A DNA stretch of 64,000 nucleotides from Paraburkholderia nodosa (GTDB taxonomy: Bacteria; Pseudomonadota; Gammaproteobacteria; Burkholderiales; Burkholderiaceae). The DNA lies in the NCBI RefSeq assembly GCF_001718195.1, contig NZ_MCNV01000009.1, positions 238,159-302,158 on the forward strand. Reading direction: 5' to 3'. This document shows positions 35,039-44,981 of the stretch, in pieces. Position numbers and translations under genes: made by a program. How positions within the stretch are numbered: the stretch's first letter is position 1; every line of letters starts with the position of its first letter. The notes under the pieces were generated by a model. It saw only the letters and a program-made list of their open reading frames with translations, searched no databases and was not told the origin of the DNA.

Positions 35039-36442
35039 GTGACTCAGGACACCGCATTGCCGCATTCCGCCGCCGCAGTTGCCGACGATCCTTTCACTCC
35101 GCCCGCCAGCTCTGCACTGTGGCGCAGCGACTTCCTCCTGGGCGCGGCCACGGCTTCGTATCAGATCGAAGGCGCCATTCACGAGGACGGGCGCATCCCC
35201 TCGATCTGGGACACGTTCAGCGCCACGCCGGGCAAGGTGCTCGCGGGCGACACGGGCGCCGTGGCCTGCGACCACTATCACCGTTGGGAGTCCGATCTCG
35301 ATCTGCTCGAGAGCCTTAACTTCGAGGCCTATCGCTTTTCGATCGCGTGGCCGCGCGTCATGGACGAGGCGGGCCGGCCCAATGCCAAAGGCATCGCCTT
35401 CTACAAGCGCTTGCTGGAGCGCCTGAGGGAGAAGGGCGTGCGCACCTTCGCCACGCTCTACCACTGGGACCTGCCGCAGCATCTGGAAGATCGCGGCGGC
35501 TGGCTCAATCGCGACACCGCATACCGCTTCGCCGACTACGCCGACCTCATGAGCCGCGAACTGTCCGGCCTCGTCGACGCATGGATGACGCTCAACGAGC
35601 CGTGGTGCTCGGCGTACCTCGGCTACGGCAACGGCCATCACGCGCCGGGCCTCGCGAACGGCCGCTATGCCACCCAGGCGATGCATCATCTGCTGCTCGG
35701 CCACGGCCTCGCTACCGGCGTGCTGCGCGCGAACGATCCGGGCTCGACCAAGGGCATCGTGGCGAACGTGGGACGCGGCACGCCCGATTCCTCGTCGCCG
35801 GAAGATGTGCGCGCCGCACGCCGCTTCGAAGTGCAGCACAACGCGTGGATTCTCGATCCGCTGCTCAAGGGCGCGTACCCCGAAGAACTCTTCGAGCTGT
35901 GGCCGGGCACCGAGCCGCTCGTGCTCGAAGGCGACATGAAGACGATCTCGGCGCCGCTCGATTTCCTCGGCATCAACTACTATTTCCGCACCAACGTGAA
36001 GAGCGACGGCGCGCACGGCTTCGTCGAAGTGCCGCTGAAGGACGTCGAGCGCACGCAGATGGGGTGGGAGGTTCACCCCGACGGTCTGCGCGACCTGCTG
36101 ATCGGTTTCGGTCGCACCTACGAGAACCTGCCGCCGATCTATATCACCGAGAACGGCATGGCTTCGGACGACCGCGTGAGCGAAGGCGAGGTCAACGATA
36201 CGCAACGCATCTCGTTCCTCAAGCGCCATCTCGCCGCGGTGGACGCCGCGATCAAGGCGGGCGTGGACGTGCGCGGCTATTTCGTCTGGTCGCTGCTCGA
36301 CAACTTCGAATGGGCGTTTGGCTATGAGCGGCGCTTCGGCGTCGTGCATGTCGATTACGACACTCAGGTTCGCACGCCCAAGCGCAGTGCGCAACTCATT
36401 GCGCATTTCATCGCGCAGCGGCGCGCGCTCGACGGCGCTTGA
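35039..36442 (+). CDS. glycoside hydrolase family 1 beta-glucosidase
   Basis: Cytosolic GH1 enzyme of 467 residues hydrolysing beta-glucosides such as cellobiose. The TIM barrel shows FLLGAATASYQIEGA near the N-terminus, the acid/base in TLNEPW (Glu187) and the nucleophile in ITENG (Glu371), so both catalytic residues are present. The ending SLLDNFEWAFGYERRFG is typical. I chose the GTG at 35039 because CAGGAGG lies 5-11 bp upstream; an earlier in-frame ATG (34952) would include the operator. No signal peptide is seen, so the disaccharide must be imported, which fits the ABC importer downstream. Confidence 0.9.
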   Translation: MTQDTALPHSAAAVADDPFTPPASSALWRSDFLLGAATASYQIEGAIHEDGRIPSIWDTFSATPGKVLAGDTGAVACDHYHRWESDLDLLESLNFEAYRFSIAWPRVMDEAGRPNAKGIAFYKRLLERLREKGVRTFATLYHWDLPQHLEDRGGWLNRDTAYRFADYADLMSRELSGLVDAWMTLNEPWCSAYLGYGNGHHAPGLANGRYATQAMHHLLLGHGLATGVLRANDPGSTKGIVANVGRGTPDSSSPEDVRAARRFEVQHNAWILDPLLKGAYPEELFELWPGTEPLVLEGDMKTISAPLDFLGINYYFRTNVKSDGAHGFVEVPLKDVERTQMGWEVHPDGLRDLLIGFGRTYENLPPIYITENGMASDDRVSEGEVNDTQRISFLKRHLAAVDAAIKAGVDVRGYFVWSLLDNFEWAFGYERRFGVVHVDYDTQVRTPKRSAQLIAHFIAQRRALDGA

Positions 36443-36686
36443 TGGCACATCAAGGGCGCTTGACAGGGTTACCGAGCAAGGGCAACAACTAGCGTGACAA
36501 CCACGGCAGGGCATGCGACGCTCGGGCATGCCGTACGACGCGCCGTGGCCGACGAAATTTCCAACCCAAAAGCTTTTGCAGACCAACCCGGAGCAACCGG
36601 AGCCCTGCATGGGCCCGACGCCGGTGCCGAAAGCACTGACGCCAGGCGACAGCTGAAGCGCCAGCTCCGGATCGACAGGAGACGCA
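36443..36686 (+). promoter_or_regulatory. spacer before the sugar ABC operon with second palindrome
   Basis: This 244-bp region separates the beta-glucosidase gene from the ABC genes and probably carries a second promoter. It holds the perfect 12-bp palindrome CAAAAGCTTTTG (36567-36578) with the central GC found in LacI-type operators. GACAGGAGACGC precedes the next ATG. Confidence 0.45.
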
Positions 36687-37925
36687 ATGAAGCACAACGC
36701 ACCCGTTCTGCGCGGCATCGTGGCCGCTCTCGCGCTGGCCGGCGCGCTCGCGGCCCACGCCGCGGAGCCGCTGAAGGCCAACGTGATTCACTGGTGGACG
36801 TCGGGCGGCGAGTCGGCCGCGATCAAGCAGTTCGCGCTTGCCTACGATCAGGCGGGTGGGAAGTGGGTGGACAACGCGATCGCCGGTGGGGACCAGGCGC
36901 GCGCAACGGCAATCAACCGCATCGTGGGCGGCGATCCGCCCACCGCTGCGCAGTTCAATACGTCCAGGCAGTTTCACGATCTCATCGACCAGGGACTCCT
37001 GAACAATGTCGATGCGGTCGCAACGAAGGAGAACTGGAGCACCAGCTTCCCTGAATCGATTCTCACGGCGATCAAGGTCAAAGGGCACTACTATGCCGCG
37101 CCCGTGAACATTCACATGCAGGACTGGTTCTTCTATTCCAAGCCCGCGTTCGCCAAGGCCGGGATCAAGGGCGAACCGCAGAATTTCGACGAACTCTTCG
37201 CCGATCTCGACAAGCTCAAGTCGGCTGGGGTGATTCCGCTCGCGCTGGGTGGTCAGGCATGGCAGGAGAAGATCACCTTCGACGCCATCTTCGCCGACAT
37301 GGACCGCGATCTCTACATGAAGGTCTACCGCGACCGCGACGCGAACGCCGTGAATTCGCCCGCGTTCCGCAACGTGCTCACGACCTTCAAGCGGCTGCAT
37401 AATTACGTGGATCCGGGCTCGCCTGGCCGCAACTGGAACGACGCCACGGCGCTCGTGATTTCCGGCAAGGCGGGCATGCAGATCATGGGCGACTGGGCCA
37501 AGGGCGAGTTTTCGGCCGCGAACCAGGTGGCGGGCAAGGACTTCGGATGCTTCCCCGGTTTTCCGAAGTCGCCGTACATGATCGCCGGCGACGTGTTCGT
37601 GTTCCCGAAGACCGACAATCCCGAGCAGGTCAAGGCGCAGCAACTGCTCGCCACGGTGATGACGTCGCCGGCCGCACAGGTCGCGTTCAACCAGAAGAAG
37701 GGCTCGATTCCGATTCGCCCCGACGTGGACACCTCGGGCTTCGACATCTGCGCGAAGGAGGGCATGACGATCATGAAGGACAAGTCGCGGCAACTGCCGA
37801 ATCCGGAAATGCTGATTCCGCCTGATGTCCAGGGCGCGCTGCAGGACGTCATCACGAACTTCTGGAACAAGAACCAGTCGGCCGAAGACGCGCAGAAAGC
37901 CTTTGCCACGGCAATCCAGAGCTGA
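36687..37925 (+). CDS. sugar ABC transporter substrate-binding protein (GtsA-like)
   Basis: Periplasmic type II binding protein of 412 residues. A Sec signal peptide of about 25 residues ends at AHA. The mature start LKANVIHWWTSGGESAAIKQF is very similar to glucose/mannose binding proteins of the GtsA type. The GRNWNDATALVISGKAGMQIMGDWA segment near 247-271 is the family's ligand-lobe signature. Together with two permeases, an ATPase and the beta-glucosidase it suggests uptake of glucose or short beta-glucosides. Specificity is inferred. Confidence 0.85.
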   Translation: MKHNAPVLRGIVAALALAGALAAHAAEPLKANVIHWWTSGGESAAIKQFALAYDQAGGKWVDNAIAGGDQARATAINRIVGGDPPTAAQFNTSRQFHDLIDQGLLNNVDAVATKENWSTSFPESILTAIKVKGHYYAAPVNIHMQDWFFYSKPAFAKAGIKGEPQNFDELFADLDKLKSAGVIPLALGGQAWQEKITFDAIFADMDRDLYMKVYRDRDANAVNSPAFRNVLTTFKRLHNYVDPGSPGRNWNDATALVISGKAGMQIMGDWAKGEFSAANQVAGKDFGCFPGFPKSPYMIAGDVFVFPKTDNPEQVKAQQLLATVMTSPAAQVAFNQKKGSIPIRPDVDTSGFDICAKEGMTIMKDKSRQLPNPEMLIPPDVQGALQDVITNFWNKNQSAEDAQKAFATAIQS

Positions 37926-37933
37926 GCGCAACC

Positions 37934-38878
37934 ATGTACGCCGCCAAGCTGCACCCGGCCAAACGCCAAGCGGGGCAAGTGCGCAGCGCGCGCCCCGCGC
38001 GGCGGCGGCTCTCGCTCGCCGCCTGGATCGCGCTCGCGCCGATGGCGGCGACGGTCCTGTTCGCGTATCTCGGCACCATGCTGTGGACGGCGCGCGTCTC
38101 GCTCAGCCTCTCGCGCTCGCTACCCACCAACACCTTCGCGGGCGTGACGCAGTACGTGCGGCTCTTCGAGAACGACCGCTGGATCCTGTCGCTGCAAAAT
38201 CTCGTGATCTACGGCCTGTGCTTCATCGCGGCGTGCCTCGCGATCGGGCTACTGCTCGCGATCTTCATCGACCAGCGCGTCGTGGCGGAAGGCGCGCTGC
38301 GCACGGTGTTTCTCTATCCCTATGCGATGTCGTTCGTCGCAACGGGCCTCGTCTGGCAGTGGATCCTCAACCCCGAACTCGGCGTGCAGGCCGTGCTGCG
38401 GCACATGGGATTCGAGCACGCGCGCTTCGACTGGATCGTCACGCAGCGCTTCGCGATCTACACGCTCGTGATCGCCACCGTGTGGCAGGCCTCGGGTCTC
38501 GTGATGGCGCTGATGCTCGCGGGGCTGCGCGGCATCGACGACGAAATATGGAAGGCCGCGCGCCTCGACGGCATTCCGCGCTGGCGCGTGTACGCGAGCA
38601 TCGTCGTGCCGATGCTCAAGACCTCGCTTTCCACGGCATTCGTGCTGCTCTTCGTGATGGTCGTGAAACTTTACGACGCCGTGGTCGCGATGACCCAGGG
38701 CGGCCCCGGCACCGCGAGCGAGGTGCCGGCGAAATTCATCATGGATTACCTGTTCAATCGCGCGAACATCGGGCTCGCCTCGGCAGCGTCGATCGTGCTG
38801 CTCGCTACGGTCCTCGCGATTCTTGCGCCATTCTTCTACGCGCGCAGCCGCGCGGCGCTCAGAGGAGACCGGGCATGA
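37934..38878 (+). CDS. sugar ABC transporter permease (MalF/GtsB-like)
   Basis: Inner-membrane permease of 314 residues with six predicted helices. The EAA-type coupling loop is visible as KAARLDGIPRWRVYASIVVPML near residues 205-226. A basic N-terminal cytoplasmic tail (residues 1-30) comes before TM1. It follows the binding-protein gene by 8 bp and overlaps the next permease by 4 bp (ATGA), so the three are one translation-coupled unit. Confidence 0.88.
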   Translation: MYAAKLHPAKRQAGQVRSARPARRRLSLAAWIALAPMAATVLFAYLGTMLWTARVSLSLSRSLPTNTFAGVTQYVRLFENDRWILSLQNLVIYGLCFIAACLAIGLLLAIFIDQRVVAEGALRTVFLYPYAMSFVATGLVWQWILNPELGVQAVLRHMGFEHARFDWIVTQRFAIYTLVIATVWQASGLVMALMLAGLRGIDDEIWKAARLDGIPRWRVYASIVVPMLKTSLSTAFVLLFVMVVKLYDAVVAMTQGGPGTASEVPAKFIMDYLFNRANIGLASAASIVLLATVLAILAPFFYARSRAALRGDRA

Positions 38879-39804
38879 GCACGCCTTTGGCCGATTCGCT
38901 GCGTCCCGCGCCCGCTTCCGCGCGTGCGGCGCAAAAGCGGCGCAAGCCGCGCAGCCGCTTCACGCCCGCGCGGCTCGGCGTCTATGCGTTTCTGTTCACG
39001 GCGGCGCTGTTCTTCCTGCTGCCGCTCTATGTGATGCTGGTGACTTCGGTCAAGCCGATGACCGAGATCCGCCTCGGTCATCTGCTCGCACTGCCGGTGC
39101 AGTGGACGCTCGCGCCGTGGCGCGACGCGTGGTCCTCCGCGTGCACGGGGCTCGACTGCAGCGGCATTCGCGTGGGCTTCTGGAATTCGGTGCGCATCGT
39201 CGTGCCGAGCACGGTCATCTCCATTGCCGTGGGCGCCGTGAACGGTTACGCGCTGTCGTTCTGGCGGCCGCGCGGCGCGGGCGTGCTGTTCGGCATTCTG
39301 CTCGCGGGCGCGTTCATTCCCGTGCAGGTGATGGTGTACCCGCTCGTGCGCGTGCTGGCCTTCGTGCATCTGTTCAGCTCGCTGCCGGGCATCGTCCTGA
39401 TACACACGATCTTCGGCATGCCGGTCATGACGCTCCTGTTCCGCAACTACTATGCGTCGTTGCCACAGGAGCTGTTCAAGGCCGCGCGCATCGACGGCGG
39501 CGGGTTCTGGCGCATCTTCATGCAGCTCATGCTGCCGATGTCGGTGCCGATCATTGTCGTGGCGATCATCATGCAGGTCACCGGCATCTGGAACGACTAC
39601 ATTCTCGGCCTCGTGTTCGCGGGCACGAGAAACCTGCCGATGACGGTGCAGCTGAACAACATCATCAACACGACGACCGGCGAGCGTATCTATAACGTCA
39701 ACATGGCCGCGACGATCCTCACGTCGGCCGTGCCGCTCGCGATCTACTTCATTTCGGGGCGCTGGTTCGTGCGCGGCATCGCCTCGGGCGCGGTGAAAGG
39801 CTAG
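38875..39804 (+). CDS. sugar ABC transporter permease (MalG/GtsC-like)
   Basis: Inner-membrane permease of 309 residues. A basic N-terminus precedes six helices, with the coupling loop ELFKAARIDGGGFWRIFMQLMLPM near 199-222 and a periplasmic Cys pair (CTGLDC, about 85-90) that might form a disulfide. The start at 38875 is set by the ATGA overlap and the AGAGGAG site before it; in-frame sequence upstream is a shadow of the preceding permease. It partners that permease to form the channel. Confidence 0.88.
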   Translation: MSTPLADSLRPAPASARAAQKRRKPRSRFTPARLGVYAFLFTAALFFLLPLYVMLVTSVKPMTEIRLGHLLALPVQWTLAPWRDAWSSACTGLDCSGIRVGFWNSVRIVVPSTVISIAVGAVNGYALSFWRPRGAGVLFGILLAGAFIPVQVMVYPLVRVLAFVHLFSSLPGIVLIHTIFGMPVMTLLFRNYYASLPQELFKAARIDGGGFWRIFMQLMLPMSVPIIVVAIIMQVTGIWNDYILGLVFAGTRNLPMTVQLNNIINTTTGERIYNVNMAATILTSAVPLAIYFISGRWFVRGIASGAVKG

Positions 39805-39813
39805 GAGCAGGGC

Positions 39814-40910
<1,097 letters not shown>

Positions 40911-40911
<1 letters not shown>

Positions 40912-41954
40912 TGCATACAACCGATAAAGACAGAGAGGCCAGGAACGTGGCGACCCTGAAAGACGTGGCGGCGTTGGCCGGCGTGGGCCTTTCGACAGCT
41001 TCGCGGGCGATATCGGGCAACGGCCCGGTGTCGGCAGAAGCAGCCGCGCGCGTGCAGGCTGCGATCGAACAGCTCAATTTCCGGCCTTCGTCCATCGGGC
41101 GGGCGATGGCCACGAAGTCGCTCGGCATCATCGGTATCTTCGTACCGACGTTTTTCGGCTCGTACTACGGCACTATCCTGAAGGAAACCGACACGCAGCT
41201 GCGCGCCGTGCGGCGTCATGTGGTGGTGGCCACCGGTTGCGGTGAAGCCTCGCCGCGCGAGCAGGCCATCGAGGCCGTGCGCTTCCTCATCGGCCGCGAT
41301 TGCGACGGCGTCGTGGTCATCAGCCACGATCTGTACGACGACGACCTGCAGATGCTGCACGCCATGCACCCGCGCATGGCCTTCCTGAACCGCTCATTCG
41401 ATCAGTTACCCGAAGCATCGTTTTGCGCCGATCACTTTCACGGCGGCGAGATGGCAGCCCGCACGCTCATCGAGCACGGCCATCGCGAGCTTGCGGTGAT
41501 CGGCGGCCCGTCAACGTCCTCGGACAATGCGGCGCGTCTGCATGGTTTTTTCGCCGAGCTGGCGCGTCACGGCATCGAGCGCAGAACCGTGCCGCATATC
41601 GTCTCGGACTTCTCGCCCGAGGGCGGCTATGTGGCGGCCGGGACGCTGCTCGAACGCAAACATCGCTTCACCGGGCTTTTCTGCGCGAACGACACGATGG
41701 CCATGAGTGCGCTCGCGCGTCTGCAGCAGGCAGGGTTGCGCGTGCCCCACGACGTTTCGGTGATCGGCTACGACGACGATTATTCGGCGGCCTACATGGC
41801 GCCTGCGCTGACCTCGGTGCACATTCCCACAGCGGAGCTCACGCGCAATGCGGTGCGCTGGCTCATCAACCAGTGCTACGGCACGCAGTGGCCGATCGAG
41901 CGCACGTTTCCCGTAAGCGTGACGCTGCGCGATTCGGTGGCGCGGGCGAAGTAA
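40911..41954 (+). CDS. LacI-family regulator of the glucoside operon
   Basis: LacI/GalR regulator of 347 residues. The helix-turn-helix is VATLKDVAALAGVGLSTASRA (about 13-33), followed by the hinge and a sugar-binding domain (from about 65, SLGIIGIFVPTFFGSYYG). The ATG at 40911 overlaps the ATPase stop. A GTG at 40947, preceded by GAGAGG, would begin exactly at MATLKDVA, the commonest LacI N-terminus, so either start is possible. It probably represses the beta-glucosidase and ABC genes through the palindrome at 34970-34985. Confidence 0.83.
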
Positions 41955-42070
41955 CGCGCGCGTCCCATGCAACGAGCAGCAGCGCTGGAGTCGAAGGTGA
42001 GGCGGGCGCACCCGGGAGACGGCAAGTCGCGTAAAATCGAACGCATTCCCAATCCCCACGTTTTCCATTC

Positions 42071-42841
42071 ATGCCCGCGCAAGACCCGGCTGGTACGGTC
42101 AAGAAAGAAGAAGGCGTCGCTGTCATCGACCGCGCGTGTGCCATCCTGTTTGCGTTTCGCCCCGGAGACAGCGCGCTCACGCTCGCCGAACTCGCAGCGC
42201 GCACGGGCCTCTATAAAAGCACGTTGCTGCGGCTGGCCGGTGCGCTGATTCAGCATCGCCTGCTGCTGCGCCTCGACGACGGCCGCTACCAGCTCGGCCC
42301 CGCCACGTTCGCGCTGGGCGCGCTCTATCAGCGCGGTCTCAACATGGGCGACATTCTGCTGCCGCTCATGCGTGAACTGGCCGCGGCGAGCGGCGAGAGC
42401 GTTTCGTTCTACGTGCGTGACAACGCGGTGCGCGTGTGCCTGCATCGCGTCGATTCGCATCATGTGGTGCGTCACCATGTGCGAGAGGGCGACGTGCTGC
42501 CGCTCGAAAGCGGATCTGGCGGCCGCGCGCTGCTGGCATTCGGCGGCGAACCGGGCGAGCCGTTCGAGACCATTCGCCACGACTTCTACTGCATCTCGAT
42601 CGGTGAGCGCGACCGCGAAACCGCCGGCGTGTCCATGCCCGTGTTCGGCGTTCACGACACCTTGCGTGGCGTGCTCACGCTCGCCGGGCCGAGTTCGCGT
42701 ATCGACGCGGCGTTCGTCGAGCGTCATCTCGACGCGCTGTTCGAGTGCGCGATACGCGCTACCGACGCGCTCGGCGGCGACTCGCGCGCGCTGCGCGCCG
42801 CCCAACGTGCGCACGCCGCGCACGCACGTCAGGACGCCTGA
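42071..42841 (+). CDS. IclR-family transcriptional regulator
   Basis: Regulator of 256 residues. The N-terminal winged helix (about 15-75, GVAVIDRACAILFAFRPGDS then LAARTGLYKSTLLRLAGAL) and the C-terminal IclR effector domain (about 90-245, with ESVSFYVRDNAVRVCLHRVD and the GSGGRALLAF turn) are complete. It is convergent with the acid-CoA operon ending 75 bp downstream, which it most likely controls. GTTC/GAAC dyads upstream of that operon's first gene are plausible binding sites. Confidence 0.86.
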   Translation: MPAQDPAGTVKKEEGVAVIDRACAILFAFRPGDSALTLAELAARTGLYKSTLLRLAGALIQHRLLLRLDDGRYQLGPATFALGALYQRGLNMGDILLPLMRELAAASGESVSFYVRDNAVRVCLHRVDSHHVVRHHVREGDVLPLESGSGGRALLAFGGEPGEPFETIRHDFYCISIGERDRETAGVSMPVFGVHDTLRGVLTLAGPSSRIDAAFVERHLDALFECAIRATDALGGDSRALRAAQRAHAAHARQDA

Positions 42842-42915
42842 AGCCACGCGCGGCTAGCGCAAACATTGCAGGCGCAAAGCACCGTTTGCACACGGTCGCT
42901 TTCACGGGGCGTTGA

Positions 42916-43758
42916 TCAGGACTGCTCCAGATGTCGCTCCGGCGCGCCAGTATAGGCATACGGAATCTGACGCGGCATGGGCCCCTTGTTACGCTCGCCG
43001 CGCCCGCGCTGCTCCCACGCATGCGCGAGGATGCCCACCGCGCGCGAGAGGCAGAACACGCCGCGCGCCAGTTCGGGCGCAAAGCCCAGTTCGGCGTAGA
43101 TAACGGCCGTTACGCCGTCGATGTTCATCGGCACGGGGCGGTCCTTGCGCTTTATCAGCAACGCTTCGATGCCGCGCGCAATCGCGGCGTAGCGGCCCTT
43201 GATGGTGCCCGACGCCACATGTGCATCGACGAGCGCGAGCAACCGTCCGGCGCGCGGATCGACCGGATGAAAGCGATGGCCGAAGCCCGGGAGATACTTG
43301 CCGTGACTGGCAATGAACTCGTCGACACCGGCTTCGACCGCCGCGTCGAATGGGGCGCCTGCCACGATGCGCGCGGCGATGTCGGCATAGAGTTCGACCG
43401 CCTGCTGGCCGGCGCCGCCGTGCACGTCGTCGAGTGCGTTGAGCGCCGAGGCCATTGCGCCGTTGATCGGCAAGCCGCAGCTCGTGGCCATGCGCGAGAT
43501 CGCGATCGAAGGAGCGTGTGGCCCGTGATCGACCGAGGCCACGAGCGCCGCTTCGAGCAGCGTGGCCTCTTCGTCGCCGGGCAGTTCCCCGCGCAGCATC
43601 AGCCAGATCATCTGCGGGAAACTCACGCTGCCGATCAGCTCCTGGATCGGATAGCCGCGCACCTTGATGGAGCCCGGATGGATGTCGATGATCGAGGTGC
43701 TCCAGTAGTCGGCGCATAGGGCGGCGAGATCGGGCGTGGCTGTATTCGTCGTCGGCAT
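42916..43758 (-). CDS. citryl-CoA lyase / citrate-synthase-like enzyme
   Basis: Soluble enzyme of 280 residues with the citrate synthase fold but far shorter than citrate synthase (about 430), matching the stand-alone citryl-CoA lyase group related to the ATP-citrate lyase C-terminus. Visible landmarks are VDHGPHAPSIAISRMATSCG (about 75-95), NALDDVHGGAGQQAVEL with the active-site His, GFGHRFHPVDPRA (about 155-167) and a late Asp/Arg segment. It would cleave citryl-CoA, or a related acyl-CoA, to acetyl-CoA and an oxo acid. It is last in the operon after the CoA transferase, 2 bp away. Confidence 0.75.
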   Translation of the reverse strand: MPTTNTATPDLAALCADYWSTSIIDIHPGSIKVRGYPIQELIGSVSFPQMIWLMLRGELPGDEEATLLEAALVASVDHGPHAPSIAISRMATSCGLPINGAMASALNALDDVHGGAGQQAVELYADIAARIVAGAPFDAAVEAGVDEFIASHGKYLPGFGHRFHPVDPRAGRLLALVDAHVASGTIKGRYAAIARGIEALLIKRKDRPVPMNIDGVTAVIYAELGFAPELARGVFCLSRAVGILAHAWEQRGRGERNKGPMPRQIPYAYTGAPERHLEQS

Positions 43759-43760
43759 GG

Positions 43761-44957
43761 TCAGATCACTCCGTCATCGTGGAGAGCTTCGATTTGGGCG
43801 GCTTCGTAACCGAGTTGTGCGAGCGTTTCGCGCGTGTGGGCGCCAAGAACCGGCGCGGGCGTGGCGGGCGCGGCGTCGGCATCGGCGAGCCGCAGGCCCG
43901 CGCGCGTCACGCGTTGCGCGGCTTCGCCCTGTGCCGGTTCGAACTCGCGTATGAAGCGCCGTTCGGCCAGATGCGGATGCGCGAGGATTTCGGGCACCGA
44001 GAGCACGCGGCCCACGGGCACGCCCCGCTCGAGCAGGCGCGCTTCCCAGTTCGCCGCGCTGTCTGCGGCGAGCGCGGTTTCGATCTCGGCCTTGAGCGCT
44101 TCGCGATACTGCTTGCGCGAATGGCGCGCGGCAAAACGCTCGTCGCGCGGCAGGTCGGGGCGGCCGATCACCTCGCACAGGCTCTCGAACTGGCGCGTTT
44201 CGTTTGCCGCGATATTGAGCAGGCCCGCGCCGGTGCGGAAGGTGCCCGAGGGCGCGGCCGTGAAATTCTCGTTGCCCATCGGCGCAGGCTCGACGCCGGC
44301 GTTCAGGTAGTTCGACACGACCCAGCCCATGGTCGCGAGCGTGGCTTCGAGCATCGAAACGTCGAGGTGCCGCCCGCGGCCGCTCGTTCGCGCGTCGACG
44401 AGCGCCGCGCAAATGCCGAATGCGGCGGTGAGGCCGCCCACGGTATCGGAGACGGGATAGCCTACGCGCAGCGGCGCGCTGTGCGCGTCGCCCGTCACGC
44501 TCATCACGCCGGACATGCCCTGAATGATCTGGTCGTAGGCCGGGCGGCGCGACAGCTCGCCTTCATCGCCGAAACCGGAAATCGCACAGTAGACCAGCGC
44601 CGGATTCACTTTGGATAACTGATCGTAGCCGAGTTCGAGGCGGTCCATCACGCCGGGCCGGAAGTTTTCGACGAGCACGTCGGCGTGGCGTACCAGATCG
44701 AGCAAAATGGCCTTGCCGCGCGGGTCTTTCAGGTTCAGCGTGATCGAGCGCTTGCCCGCATTCACGGCCACGAACGACGCGCCCATATTGCGCGCCGCGG
44801 CGTCCTTGTCGGCCCCGAGGCGGCGCGCCAGGTCGCCGCCTTCAGGATGCTCGACCTTGGTGACTTCGGCGCCGAAGAGCGTGAGTTGATAGGCGCAGAA
44901 GGGACCCGCGAGCACATTCGACAGATCCAGGACGCGCACGCCGGCTAACGGGAGCAT
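43761..44957 (-). CDS. CaiB/BaiF family III CoA transferase
   Basis: CoA transferase of 398 residues. It starts MLPLAGVRVLDLSNVLAGPF and has EVTKVEHPEGGD, the family's conserved VLVENFRPGVMDRLELGYDQL region (about 95-115) and a catalytic Asp in the YDQIIQGMSG patch (about 140). It activates an organic acid by moving CoA from a donor such as succinyl-CoA or acetyl-CoA. Between an MFS transporter and a citryl-CoA lyase, it is likely to activate the imported acid for cleavage. The acid itself is not identified. Confidence 0.84.
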   Translation of the reverse strand: MLPLAGVRVLDLSNVLAGPFCAYQLTLFGAEVTKVEHPEGGDLARRLGADKDAAARNMGASFVAVNAGKRSITLNLKDPRGKAILLDLVRHADVLVENFRPGVMDRLELGYDQLSKVNPALVYCAISGFGDEGELSRRPAYDQIIQGMSGVMSVTGDAHSAPLRVGYPVSDTVGGLTAAFGICAALVDARTSGRGRHLDVSMLEATLATMGWVVSNYLNAGVEPAPMGNENFTAAPSGTFRTGAGLLNIAANETRQFESLCEVIGRPDLPRDERFAARHSRKQYREALKAEIETALAADSAANWEARLLERGVPVGRVLSVPEILAHPHLAERRFIREFEPAQGEAAQRVTRAGLRLADADAAPATPAPVLGAHTRETLAQLGYEAAQIEALHDDGVI

Positions 44958-44981
44958 GGTTACCGCCTCGTATTGGAAAAA

